Assembly (NCBI GenBank): GCA_000320605.2
Contig: KB445808.1
Location: 434,001-498,000, forward strand
Reading direction: 5' to 3'
DNA from: Gelatoporia subvermispora B
Taxonomy: Eukaryota; Basidiomycota; Agaricomycetes; Polyporales; Gelatoporiaceae
Length of the DNA: 64,000 nucleotides
Part shown: positions 24,015 through 35,175 of the stretch, one piece after another
Layout of the letters: each line of letters starts with the position of its first letter
Position numbering within the stretch: position 1 is the stretch's first letter
Notes under the pieces: model-generated
Databases searched by the model: none
Told to the model about the DNA's origin: nothing
What the model saw: only the letters and a program-made list of their open reading frames with translations
Translations under genes and position numbers: made by a program

Positions 24015-26372
24015 TCAGAGCGCCTCGCCGCGCTTCGACGCGAGCCACTCCTCCCACATCACGCCGCGCGCGCGCTCGTTGCCCATCGCGGCCGCCCAGC
24101 GCAGCACGCGCCACACGTCGCGGAAGTCGCTCGCAAGCCCGAGGCTGATGCGCACGACGCCGAGCTCGCGGCCCATCTGCCTTGAGAACGCCTGCAGCGT
24201 CGGCGCGGGCGGCAGCGCGGCCATCGCGTCGCGCAGCCCGAGCAGTGCCGCCGCGCCCCCGGGATTGCACATACAACCCGTGCGCAGCGAGATGCGATGT
24301 GTCGCCGCGGCGTACTCGATGAATGTGTTGGGCATCATCTCGCCGGAGGGCTACGGAGAGAATGGGCTTAGTGCGGGCTCGAGAGAGAGAGAGAGAGAGA
24401 GAGAGGGGCGCGACGTACGAAGAGGAAGAGGAGCGCGACGACGGAGCCTGTGTCGGACTGGTCGCCGACGGACTTCAGATGGCGCTCCGGGGTGCGGGAG
24501 AGAATCTGCACCACGGGTGTGCCGCTCGTGTCGTGCCGCAGTTGGGAGAGCTCGCTCACGAGATGGTGCGTCAGCGTCGATAGCCGGAGTGGCAGGAACG
24601 GGAGATATGCAGAGAGGAAGCGCAGCCCATCTGTGATCGCCGGAAGGTTCAGGTAGTTGATCGTACCGTCCTGTACCATATCGGAGCACGTTAGCATATC
24701 ATCGCCGCGTGGTTTGTGTCCAAAGCACGCACCTCGAACCGCTCGTGGAGCTCGGCAGACATTGTGACGATCGTGCCCGGCGCCTGGACGACGTCGACAG
24801 TGCCGCCTGCGAACCAGGGCCGCTCGAGGCGGGAAAGGAGAGATTCCTTGACAATTAAGGCCCCGACACCTGTCGGGAAGCCGAACATTTTGTAGAAGCT
24901 GACAGCCATTGCGTCGACAGGCGTCTCGGTGAGTGATACTATGGACGTGGGCGCGAGCGCCGCGGCGTCCAGGAGTGTATAGTAGCCTTGAGATGATGCA
25001 TATTTGATGAGGGAAAGCGGGTTCTTGCTGTTGCTGATATTGGACTGGCCGGTGAGTGCAAAGAGGGAGGGGGAAGAGTGGCGGTTTTGGGGACGCTGCT
25101 GTTTGAGGATGGTCTAGTGTTTGGGAGGGGTGAATCAGTCATCCGACGCCATAAGGGTGATGAGGGGTTATCATTGATAGGTACCTTGGCATCAGTGGGG
25201 TCCACACCGCCCTGATCAGTCGACTCGATGTAGCACACCTGAGCCCCGCGCTGCACGGCATACTGGCGTATGCCGTGCACGCTGTTGTGTGAATCCGCGG
25301 AGAGAACATATTTGCTGCCCTCCGAGAACGGGAAGGACTCCCCCACGAGCTTCAACGCGCCGGTCGCATTCGCAGTGAAGATCACTGTATAGCCCTTGGG
25401 GGCGCGGAAGAAAGAGAGGACGGTTTGACGCGCCTCCTCCGCACATGACGCAGAGAGTTTCGAACTGCGGGGCAACCAAGTGAGTACACAGCCGCATATA
25501 GAGATCGGCACACGGCGCGGAGCCGAGAGCCCACAGGTGTGATGCAGAATGAACTCCGATGCCACGCGTAGCGACGGAACAAAAGGTCATTATGGGGAAC
25601 AAGGGGCAGGTGAGGGGAAGGCCTCGAAGCGCGCAGTGATGGAGATCCCGGAAGCCCGATAAAGTTGCCTGGGCTAGGCAACACCAGAGAACGAGCGAGC
25701 GCCAAATCGAAGTCTCATTAATGCCTCGGCGGGCGTTTATGACGCAGGGAGGCGGAATGGCAAGCGCATATAGCCACCATTCCGACGCCCCACGGAGAAG
25801 CGTGGCGACTAGCTACAACAGGTGGGACTATCAGATGGGATTGTGACGTACGCATTGCTGACCGAGTGGGTGTTGCCGAGGACGTTGCGATGCAGGAAGC
25901 CGGTGTGGACGCGGATGAGGCTCTCGGGGTAGAGTGATCCGCCCATGTAGTCGACATACGTTTCGCCGGTGCGGTCCAGACGAGCAAAGTCGCTCCGGCG
26001 GAGGGCGTCGAGGATCCATGTAAGTTGGTACTCGGGGTACTCTTTGAGGAAGAGCCTGTATGCGGCCGAGACGGAGTGCTCGGAGGCGGAGCTTTCGGAG
26101 GCGGAGTGCTCGAGGAGGTCGGCGGTGGAGTACGCGTAGAGTGGAGGTGGGTCGAAGCTGAGCTTCTCGTTGCGGGACGAGTCGCGGTCACGCTCTGTGC
26201 CCGCAGCGGTGGTGTCCTGGGACCCGCACACGCTCTCGTCGAGGTCGGCGGAGGCACAGCCGAGGGTGAGGGCGGAAAAGGCGGTCGAGCGCTTGCGCAC
26301 GAGGGCCTTGTGGGGGTGACGATGGTGGTGGTTGGGGTGCAAGTCTGGGCCAGCAGAATGTGAGTTGCCCAT
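24015..26372 (-). CDS. Molybdenum cofactor sulfurase-like PLP enzyme (no MOSC domain)
   Basis: Five exons (minus): 25852-26372, 25185-25464, 24733-25113, 24419-24670, 24015-24350; 589 residues. Class V aminotransferase fold related to the N-terminal half of Mo-cofactor sulfurase, which takes sulfur from cysteine for xanthine dehydrogenase-type cofactors. Seen: YVDYMGGSLYPESLI, GNTHSVSNASKLSA, FTANATGALKLVGE, the PLP-lysine segment SFYKMFGFPTGVGALI (Lys about 338) and RTGCMCNPGG with the persulfide cysteine (about 504). The C-terminal MOSC domain of true Mo-cofactor sulfurases is absent, so it may be a related cysteine desulfurase. The N-terminus is His- and Ser-rich (MGNSHSAG...HHHRHPHK); MGNS could be a myristoylation site. 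The first intron is 387 bp, far longer than the others here. The start is the only ATG that leads into the conserved region. Confidence 0.9.
24381..24404. repeat. GA/CT dinucleotide microsatellite
   Basis: An uninterrupted run of about twelve GA units inside the last intron of the Mo-cofactor-sulfurase-like gene; on the transcribed strand it is a CT tract about 30 bases before the acceptor. Confidence 0.95.
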
Positions 26373-28380
26373 GTCGATGGCGAGGAGGATATATCGCAAG
26401 GATTCGCGAGTGGATTGACTGGGAATGCTCTCGCTGAGCGGGGTGGTCGGAAGGAGAGAGGTTTGGTTGGATTATATACGGGATTCGCGAGCTAGCCAGC
26501 GCCCATCAGGAGAGATTGACCAGTGTTTGTCTGGTCAGGCTGTGCGAGGAGAAAGAAATGGTGGCAGTTAGCCTCGCTCGCCTTGTCAGAGCCAGAATGG
26601 GCCATTGAAACCGTGGGTGGACGCGCTCAACACGCCCGGACTTCTTACTAGTTACCGGATTAGGCATAGCACCCGCGCACCAGCACGCGCACGGAACAAA
26701 CTCGCGGACGGCGGACTTGCTCGCGGGATCACTTCATGCCATCCTCCTGCCATCCTCCCGGACCAGATCAATGCACTCGGTGATGCACGCATCACTATAG
26801 GCATCAAGACTCCATTGCCTGCCCATCAGAAAGCGTTCCCCGAGATCGAAGGATCGCCGTGCGCGCAGTAGTCTCCGAGTCAACGGAACACACCGTTCGC
26901 CAGCGCCGGCACTCGACGCACGTCCATCCTCCAGGTGTCACTTACCCTCCGTCTCCAGTTCTCAACTACCCTCAGGGCTTCCCGCCTTCCTGATCCTCGC
27001 TGCCACCCTCGTCCGCTTCCCCGTCACCCCGATTCGCGCGATCCACCGCCTGCGCCACACCCGTGCTCCCCTGGCCACGCATCCGTTTCCGCATCCTCCT
27101 GCGCCGTGACGCCTGATGAACCCAGCAGCCAGCATCGACCAGCACACCGAGTGTCCCCAGTGCGACGCGCCGGATGCACCAAATAGGCACCGCAGTCCCA
27201 CGCCCGCGCAAAAAAAGTTGTCAACAAGCTCGCCGCAGTATTCTCGAAGCAGCCTCCTACTCACCCCGGGCAGCTGCACCGTCGCCAGGGGCCTCCCCAC
27301 ATTGTCTGCAGGACGCACGCGGGGCTTCCTCGCACCGCCCTGCGCGGTCACAACGCGCGCGAGTCCGCATTGAATGTCGCCGTGCCCACTCCGCGTATCG
27401 TGGGCCGGAGCCCCTGCCTTGTCTGCACCGTCTTCTGTCTTGTGACCCGCGAACCCGTCTTGTCGGCCCTGCATCCACGTTGCAAATACAGAGCACGCCA
27501 TCGTTCCATCGAACGTCATCGCCAGCGCGACTCCAGTACAAGGCTGGGAGGGCGTGGACGGGGAACGCGTCAGCTCGCACATTCGGCGCGTTTGCATCGC
27601 CTTGAATCCATTAGAGTCGCGAGTCTGCTCCATGACATGTCCGGCGTCCCCCCGCGCGGGGGCCCATCGCGAACCTTGCCTGCCGAGAAGGCGGTGCGTC
27701 TTGGAGCGCGACAAAGGTTGCCACGCTGGTTCCACGCGCCAGGTGAGCTTGTCCGTGAACGCAATCACCATCACTCTGATATCGACGCAGAAGCTCCGCG
27801 CGATTCACAGCGGCAGAGAACGAGTCAGAATGCGGACCAACGGGGACTGCCCAGAGCACAAGGAAAAACAATGATCATTATGTCTTCCACAAGCGTCGAA
27901 GGAGGCTAGTGTCGGCTTGCCGAATGAATGGAAGATAGCCTATACGCTGAGTGTTCCAGTGATTACCATCCGAGGACTTCAGTATAATTGCGTCAGGTGT
28001 TTCGTGCAAGCCTCTTTCCTTCCGCGGACGGCTTCTCCCTACCCCGAACAGAAGACCGGCGTCTCGTATGTGATGCGACGCTTGATCCAATACAGGCCTG
28101 GAAGTAGGAGACCCCGCCCGACGCCAGGAAGACAAGCCCAAAATAACGCCCGCTGAGAACCACAGCTGACCCGCCATCGAGAGTGAGACGTAAGCTCCAC
28201 AGATGCAAGTATAGCCCCGGGCTTCTGGTGTCCATTGCAGTGACTCGGGGGCCGTATGCGTAAGAGAAGGATGTGAATGGGTTCCATGGGTGCCGCGAGA
28301 AGCGCGACGGGGAACGTCTGTGTAGCTTTGTACTATTTCGCTCCCGGTGTCGTCCTCTGGCAACGACACGGGCGCCGCGT
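26373..28380. other. Region without supported gene, GC-rich
   Basis: Several long ORFs overlap on both strands (for example minus 26962-27774 and plus 27370-27909), all arginine/proline-rich and without family motifs. This pattern is typical of non-coding GC-rich DNA or an old degraded locus. The first ~200 bases should hold the promoter of the upstream minus-strand PLP enzyme gene. Confidence 0.35.
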
Positions 28381-28830
28381 CGCTCGGAGAGCCTCATGAT
28401 CAATCTTGAGGCCATATGGCATCATTACATCCTGATGTTACAACTTGCGGAACATCGCAGGGCTGAATGTCACGCCCGTATGTCCGAGGACACCTATTTG
28501 GAATGGCACTGTAGATGCGCTGGGATGCATCTGCTGAGCAAACAGGTCTAGCCGGGTATGCTAGGCCCGAACACCATAAACTAGGATCCCTGCAGCCCAT
28601 CATAGTGCGCTCTCCCGCCGGCATGGGTCCGGACATCGGCACCCTAGAGACATCCTGATGCAATCTGGTCCGGGGGATAATGTGCGACATATAGTTCTAG
28701 ACAGTGAGGATCACGACGAGCCCTTCCCACGTCATACTTGCCAGCACAACACCAGAGCATATGGATCCAATTCTGTAGGGCTCGGAGGAGTCTCGTCATC
28801 CCATCAGGAGTAGCATGCACGGCCTCGGCC
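28381..28830 (-). pseudogene. Possible relic of a multi-spanning membrane protein
   Basis: After an acceptor-like CCCTACAG, the minus strand near 28775-28700 reads IGSICSGVVLASMTWEGLVVILTV followed at once by TAG. The hydrophobic segment resembles one span of the large basidiomycete family of small seven-span proteins (DUF6533-like). Further down, the minus strand near 28395 reads ASRLIMRL, like their C-terminal tail. No continuous spliced frame links the pieces. This is a weak call. Confidence 0.2.
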
Positions 28831-31549
28831 ATTCGTAATAGACCGCGTGTTTCTCGGCGCGAGCTTGCCTAGAGCGTATCTGTGAGGCGCTGAGGAAGCC
28901 GGCGGCAATGGCGAATGAGAGCGTTGGATGGAGCAAGTGTTGTTTTTGGATACCTGGGAATGCGTGGGGAGGCGATGCTGCCGGGGGACACAGCCGCGCT
29001 GACTACAGGCACGCTTTGGGAAGGGCAAGGCAAGGCACACCGACGGGACTCCCAGGCACACCAGAGCGCATGCGGTAAGAAAGGGTGTCCGAACGGAAAC
29101 TTAGAGAGTTGCTAGGCAGTCGTGGATACCTCGATCGAGAAGTTGTGCGGCGTTCGCCAGATGCAATAGGGGCGATGGGGATCATCAGGCACGCCTGGGA
29201 GAACAAGGAACTAAGGAGCGTGCAGATACAGCATGATGTAGAGCCGGTGAAATACACTCACCGAAGGCGCATGAATGACTGCGTTGTGCAATTGGTCTGA
29301 TGCTCGCTTTGCGATCTATCTATACTGTTGTTCTCTCCTTCTGCTCCCATAGGCTATGATTGAGCTGTGATGGTTGTGTGATACGGATTGTAATACGTAC
29401 AAGTGATTGCCCAAGAAGAACACGCTGCAACCACGGAGCCGCGATATTAGAAGCCATCACGCATCTGACGGTCGACATGGTGAAGAGAAGAGAATCGAAG
29501 TCCGAGAGAAGTGCCTGTCTCTGGCTGTCTCTGGGCAACTGCCATCCGTCTTGTGCGTGGCAGGGGGACTGAGATCCGATAAGGGTCCATTCTATTGAGA
29601 ATACAGAAAACCTCGGGGAGCAGCACCGGCCTGGCAACCTTGAAGTGGACAATCAGACGACATCGCCATAACGGCCATTTTTGCAGCATGGGGTCCATGC
29701 GCGAGGGAAGGAGCCGCTTGCTGCACGATCCGCTCTGCTTTCAGAGGGGACCACGTGGACCAGGACACGTACCACGTGCCTAAGACGCGCCCGAGACTCG
29801 AACGCGTCTTTCGGCTCCGCCTGACACAAACGATCAGCGATCTAAGGAATTCGGACGTTACGGACTTGTGGATTGTACGCCCATCGAAAAGGCAACCAAC
29901 TTGAGATCGTGCCGTCCAAGTTTTGACCGAATTGCAAGGGCATGAAGTGACGGGCAACACAGATTTCCCGGCATTGACAGCGCACCGCGCACATTCAAAG
30001 CTAGTTGATTTATCCTAATCGATTTCGCACTTTGAAAGTGTGTTCGCCGTGAGAAAGGGATAGAGGCGGTGTTGACACAGTGATGACCCAAGATCCCGGC
30101 GGAGAGCTCGGCCAGATTGGAGCTCATTGGGGAGTGAGCGCCTTCTGGGACCCCCAATCGTCGTATTTTGAGCTAAATGCTGCATATATGCGCTCAAATT
30201 TGAGGTTTGTGGTTGGCACCGTCTATGGTCTGCACTATTGAGAAATTGCCTGTATCCGATTGCCGCCCCCAAAACAACAAGACGTGACGGTCACGTTAGC
30301 GACGATGTTGAGTGGAACGCACCATCGCGCGGTGTGGTGCGAAGAATGTAGCGAGGGTAAGGAGAGCCGACCCAGAGTGTCACCGATAATGCATTTGTCT
30401 TCCCTGGCATTATATCGCGATATCCCTGACAGGAACTCCTCGATCGGACGAGTTGAGCATTCTCGCCTTCGGTTCCGTTATATGCATGTCAGACACTGAG
30501 GTTGGGCCGATGACATGTTCGCATCAGATATCCTTGTCGGGGCGAAGGACTTAAAGTCGCAGTTCACACCAAAGTCCAAAATTGTGAGCTGGGTGCTGGA
30601 TTAAGGAATATGTGGTCGCCTGTAGATATGCCGCAGCTGGGCATGAGAAGTCGAAAAATTTGAATCAAGGACGGAGACAAGAATGAGAACGCGACACGCG
30701 TCGCTTTGACGCGCTTCACGCGGAGATTCATTTCGTGTGTTCACCGCGTCGCGTCTACCACGTGACTTTATCAGGGCAGCGAATAGTGAGCTTATATTGT
30801 GAAGACTCCGGGTAAGTAGGTGAGCATCTACCACACTTTCAGACCGTCAGTTGTGACATTCACATCGTACTTGAACCAATGCATATAACTGGCCGAAGTC
30901 GCCGATCACAGTTAGGGTTCAGCGTCTCGTGTATTTATCTGCCAACGCATGTCTTTGACTGGAATGATTGTGAAGACCTGTTCAACGACATCACCCAGTG
31001 GCAGTCATCAGATGAAAAATGCGAGTTACCACGTTACGATCTGACGCATATGCTGATCAACAATCCTTGATACAGCTATGCAGCATAGCCTGGAACTCTG
31101 GGCTATCTTAAGTGCGATCACTGGCTGGAGCTGCCTACGTTCTGGAAACGATCCCACCAATACACCGTCCTCTGGTAAGTGACACTACCCTTCACTTTTC
31201 CCTTCACCTCTCAGGGAACTGGCTCCGCTCTTTGTTCTGCTGCGATCTATCACCTTTGGTTTGAATTTTGCTCGATCGCCCCATTCTGTTAGTAAGGAGC
31301 AAGAAGGCGCTCATACAGACATAGAGTGTGGCAATTCATCGACCGCTCTGTGTCCATATGTGCGCTTCATCGACGTCCTGTGGCTCGATGGTTTTTCTTA
31401 GGCTCTACACGTTCTCTCATTCGAGGCACGCATCTGTCATCCACTGTTCCTGACCTCGGATGCAATACCGCTTGATTTAGCAGAGTCGAGCTTACGCCGA
31501 GCGCCCCTCCGCGCCTGAGCCTCCCAAGTCCTGAACAATACAGAACATC
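28831..31549. other. Region without supported gene
   Basis: About 2.7 kb with only short ORFs. A CG-rich stretch at 30690-30770 with ACGCGT and CACGTG resembles the one at 14097-14130. The last few hundred bases before 31550 should hold the promoter of the acyltransferase-family gene. Confidence 0.4.
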
Positions 31550-32764
31550 ATGTCTTCTCATCGAATACCCCGAATTGAGCTCAGTGGGACCCCTTACGAG
31601 GTACGAGCGAGACATTCTGCAGTTTATGCATCCCGTTGCTGACAATCTACAAAGATCGGTCTGAAACACGGGCGCCTGCTATCGTCTCAAATTCGCAGCC
31701 AGCTCGAAATCTACCGCGACATCTTTCTTGAGACTTGCAAGTTCGAATGGCAGCAAGTGATGAGCGTTGCAGAGGAGTTTCGTGTGACGATCGACAGGCT
31801 AGCGCCCGAGCTGCTGGAGGAGATGCGTGGCATAGCGGACGGCGTAGGCGACGCAAGTGTGGGACTACTGGACATCGTGGCCCTCAATTCCAGAAGTGAG
31901 ATCGCCCTCGGGCAGTGGGACGACGGGTGCACGAGTCTGGCGTGGAAGCTTCGTCCAGGGAAACGGATCCTAGCACAGAACTGGGACTGGAGGAACCTGT
32001 TGCGAAGAATCTCGCTATTGTGGCCAAGTACCAATTGGGAAAGCCCACAATGTGGATGGTTATTGAGGTATGTATCTGCACTGCACGCATTCTCCGTATA
32101 ATAAGACATATCCAAGGCAGGGATTGTAGGCAAGATCGGCTTTAACTCGGCCTCTGTTGGCGTATGTTTGAACGCTATACGCGCTCGCCCAATCTCAACC
32201 TCCCTCCTCCCGATACACCTGCTGTTACGCATCGCCCTCGAATGTGACTCCGCCAGCACGGCGATCAGCGAGATTGAACGCCTGGGCGGTGCAGCATCCA
32301 GCCAGCACATCCTCATCGCCGACACGCAGATGACACGCGGACTCGAGCTCTCCCCGCGAGGCGGCGTCTATGTAGAAGAAGACGAACACGGTATTATCCT
32401 CCACACGAATCACTTCCTGCAAAACAAACTCGTCGAAGAGCCCCCATGGCTCGAGAGTTCGCCCATGAGGCTAGCGCGAGCCCGAGAACTCTGTGAAGAG
32501 ATTATATCAGAGGCCGGGGAGGAGCATCTCGAGGAGGCCGTTGACGCACACTTACTGCGTGTGCATGTCTTCGCAGACACGCGTGATAGCCCCCGATCTA
32601 TATGCTGTTACCCAGATGAATCAAGGAAGGTCGGTGGTGATACAGAGACTCTATTCAACATCATCATGACTTTCCACGAGGGACACCTGCCCGAGGGAGA
32701 GGTAGTGTTCGGGAAACCAGTCAGGGAAGAAGAAAGCGAAGCGTACCATCTACCATGGCCTTAA
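31550..32764 (+). pseudogene. Acyl-CoA:6-aminopenicillanic acid acyltransferase family (Ntn hydrolase), frameshifted
   Basis: Three exons: 31550-31600, 31655-32067, 32117-32764; about 370 residues once the frame is allowed to change. The family (penDE-like, C45 peptidase fold) cuts itself before a cysteine and then transfers acyl groups or hydrolyses amides. Seen: GTPYEIGLKHGRLL at the start, the autocatalytic site DDG/CTSLAW (Cys about 109), LAQNWDW, then AKNLAIVAKYQLGKPTMW and AGIVGKIGFNSASVGVCLNAI. Between NWDW (ending 31990) and EPVAKNL (from about 31993) the frame shifts by one base, with no room for an intron. The gene is thus either recently inactivated or carries a sequence error. The true substrate is unknown; basidiomycete members are not known to make penicillin. 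Confidence 0.8.
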
Positions 32765-32847
32765 CGGAGTATTTGACGTGCACCGAGCTTGTGCAGCAGG
32801 TATCTATATCGTCATATAGAAATGTACATACAACTTGGCAATCCACT

Positions 32848-34531
32848 TCATTTTCCAATGACGCCGGCTGCCTGCAACCGAAGCATATCCTGTTCTGATA
32901 GACCCAGCTCGCCCATCAACACCTCCTTGTTGTGTTGTCCTAATTCCGGGCCTGCCCAGCGCGTTCTCGATTCACATTCACTCAACAGCGGGAAGACTTT
33001 CGACATCTTTACATTCCATCCACCGTCTTCCTTGTCGACCCAAACATCTTCCACGACTCCTCTCGCCTTGATATGCGGATTCTCCATAACCTCCTTGACA
33101 CTGACCACGCGCCCTGTCGGAACACTGGCAGCTTGTAAGACTTCTTCCGCCTCCTCCGCTGTCCGATCTCGCGTCCAGGCAGAGATCGCCTCCTCGATCT
33201 CGGCTTGTCGGGCGACACGATGGTGATTGCGAGCGTACTCGGACCCGATTAGATCTGAGCGGCCAATGGCAGTCATAAGGCGGTTGTACATGGAATCGGC
33301 GTTAGCGCCAATAACCACGTATGAGGGTACGTTGGGAGATGCGGGTGATGGTTTACAGGGATATGCATTGGTGGGCACAATGCCTGTGACTGAAGAACCA
33401 GACGGGCCCCGGATCTGAGGGAAACGTACTCAGTGGGTCAAAGTTGACAAATTGTCGTACTCTGGCTTACTTTGCCTTTACGGTCATATTCAGGGATGAC
33501 ACCCTCCATCAGGTTTAGCATACTGATAGGTCCGGTGAGATCAGGTGAGTACTAGCATCTCTCGACGTCTATGGCAAGACTGGCCTTTCTACTATGCTGA
33601 CATCGACGACCTGCCCGTTCTTCTTCTGACCCCTCAACTCGTTGCTCTTCCTAGATAGCAATGCAAGGACCTACGATCGACGTTGATCTGAGGATGACAC
33701 GACGTTATCACCAGCTGCACTCACAGTACCGAACGCGGCATGCAGGCCTGCCACGGAGTCCCCTAGGCTGATATTGAGACGCATGGGTGGGCCAGACAGT
33801 GCACCTGTCACCGGGTCTGGCACGCCATTGATGTATCGGAAACCAGATTCCGCTTCGCAGACAGATGCATAACCAGGCCGCGACGCCCAAGGGCCTGTTT
33901 GGCCGTATCCACTGACTCGAGTGAAGATCAACGACGGGTTCAGCTTCTGCAGTTCTGTTGGTCCCATGCCCCATTTCTCCAGAGCTATGAAACATATCAG
34001 GTCCAAGCCAATACGGAGATATTCGTCATTATACTTACTTCCTGGTTTGAAGTTCTCTAGAAGCACATCGCTCTTCGACGCAAGCTTCTTGACAAGCCTG
34101 ATGTGCCGGTATTTAGCTGGACTCAAAGTCGATCGTACCAAGGATGAATCACGCACTCTCTGCCTTCTTCCCTACGAAGGTCAATCGTGATACTCTTTTT
34201 GTTTCGAGCAATGCTTCTCCACCACGGGCTGATTCCGTCAACGTCTAGTTCCCGCCAAACACGCAGGGGATCCCCAACGTCCGGGGCCTCAACCTTGATG
34301 ACATCAGCACCAAAATGCCTTAACGCACGGTCAGACACATTCCATGACGGTGGCATGAAGGGCTGATTAGAGCTTGCAAGCTCAGGGTGTTCTGACTGAC
34401 CCGAGAAGTTGCCCACAGAATGGGCCTGCTATAACCTGGCCAATCTCCAGCACACGGATACCAGACAGTGGTAGGTCGTCCGCATTCAGCGTCGTGCCAT
34501 CGGGAGCGTTAGTGGAGATACTTCGGTTCAT
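32848..34531 (-). CDS. Family III CoA-transferase (CaiB/BaiF type), copy A
   Basis: Seven exons (minus): 34401-34531, 34157-34318, 34039-34097, 33725-33984, 33585-33670, 33471-33522, 32848-33414; 438 residues. The family moves CoA between carboxylic acids (formyl-CoA:oxalate, succinyl-CoA:glutarate and similar). Seen: LPLSGIRVLEIGQVIAGPFCGQLLG, HFGADVIKVEAP, SIARNKKSITIDL, SDVLLENFKPGT, GYGQTGPWASRPGY and SLGDSVAGLHAAFG, where the Asp (about 193) matches the catalytic aspartate. Intron 5 starts with GC (AG/GCCAGT) instead of GT; copy B has GTATAT there. The start at 34531 gives MNRSIST; an ATG at 34578 would need a 32-bp intron, which is too short. Converges on the acyltransferase-family gene with 83 bases between stop codons. 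Confidence 0.87.
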
Positions 34532-35175
34532 CAATACTGTAACATTGTTGACTGTTTCACGCGCTCACCTGCGGACATGCCGTCGACACAAAATGTTTGA
34601 AGATGTCTGTGCTGCGCGCTGTATAACTCTGCTCATGTTCGAGGACTATGACACTGCCCAAACTTGCGGGTAGTGCAGACGAACGCGGTCGCACTGACTC
34701 GCACCTTCCCAGTACCACTTCGGCCCGCTGCTCCGGGCGGCCCGCCACCCCCAGTTTATAAGCCGTGGGTCATGCCGAGGAGCGCGGTGCTCCTACGTTC
34801 GAATGTTTTGATAGATACTATACAGGTTCAAATGTTCAGAAGTAGCGTCCAGATGGAACCGTGCAGTAATTGTGGAAATATTAGTTTGCACATGAAGCAA
34901 TGGTCCTTGACTCTATGACAATAAGGGAGCCTGGTGACAAATGTTATGAAAAATCATGTAGATTATGACCAATCGTGCTCTTAGATGTTCGAATAGCGCA
35001 CTGTGATCCTTGTGTGGTGCTCAATATATCTGGCCACTGCCGATCATATGCGCTCCGATATTTCGAATGTACTTCGAGCTCTAGTGCATACCGGTAACTA
35101 TTTGGAATTGGTGTACGATCAGCGGGCCGCTTTGTCGAGTAGTCTGTACATAAACAAAACATGATATATCTTCGA
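34532..35175. other. Spacer between CoA-transferase copies
   Basis: About 640 bases with no supported gene; it should contain the promoter of copy A and the terminator of copy B, both transcribed leftward. Confidence 0.45.

Noticed and set aside
26962..27774. 270-codon minus-strand ORF
   Set aside because: Arginine/glycine-rich, overlapped by long plus-strand ORFs, no motif and no ATG-anchored conserved region; expected in GC-rich non-coding DNA.
34537..34568. Earlier start for CoA-transferase copy A via ATG at 34578
   Set aside because: It would need a 32-bp intron, shorter than any other here (about 45 bp or more).
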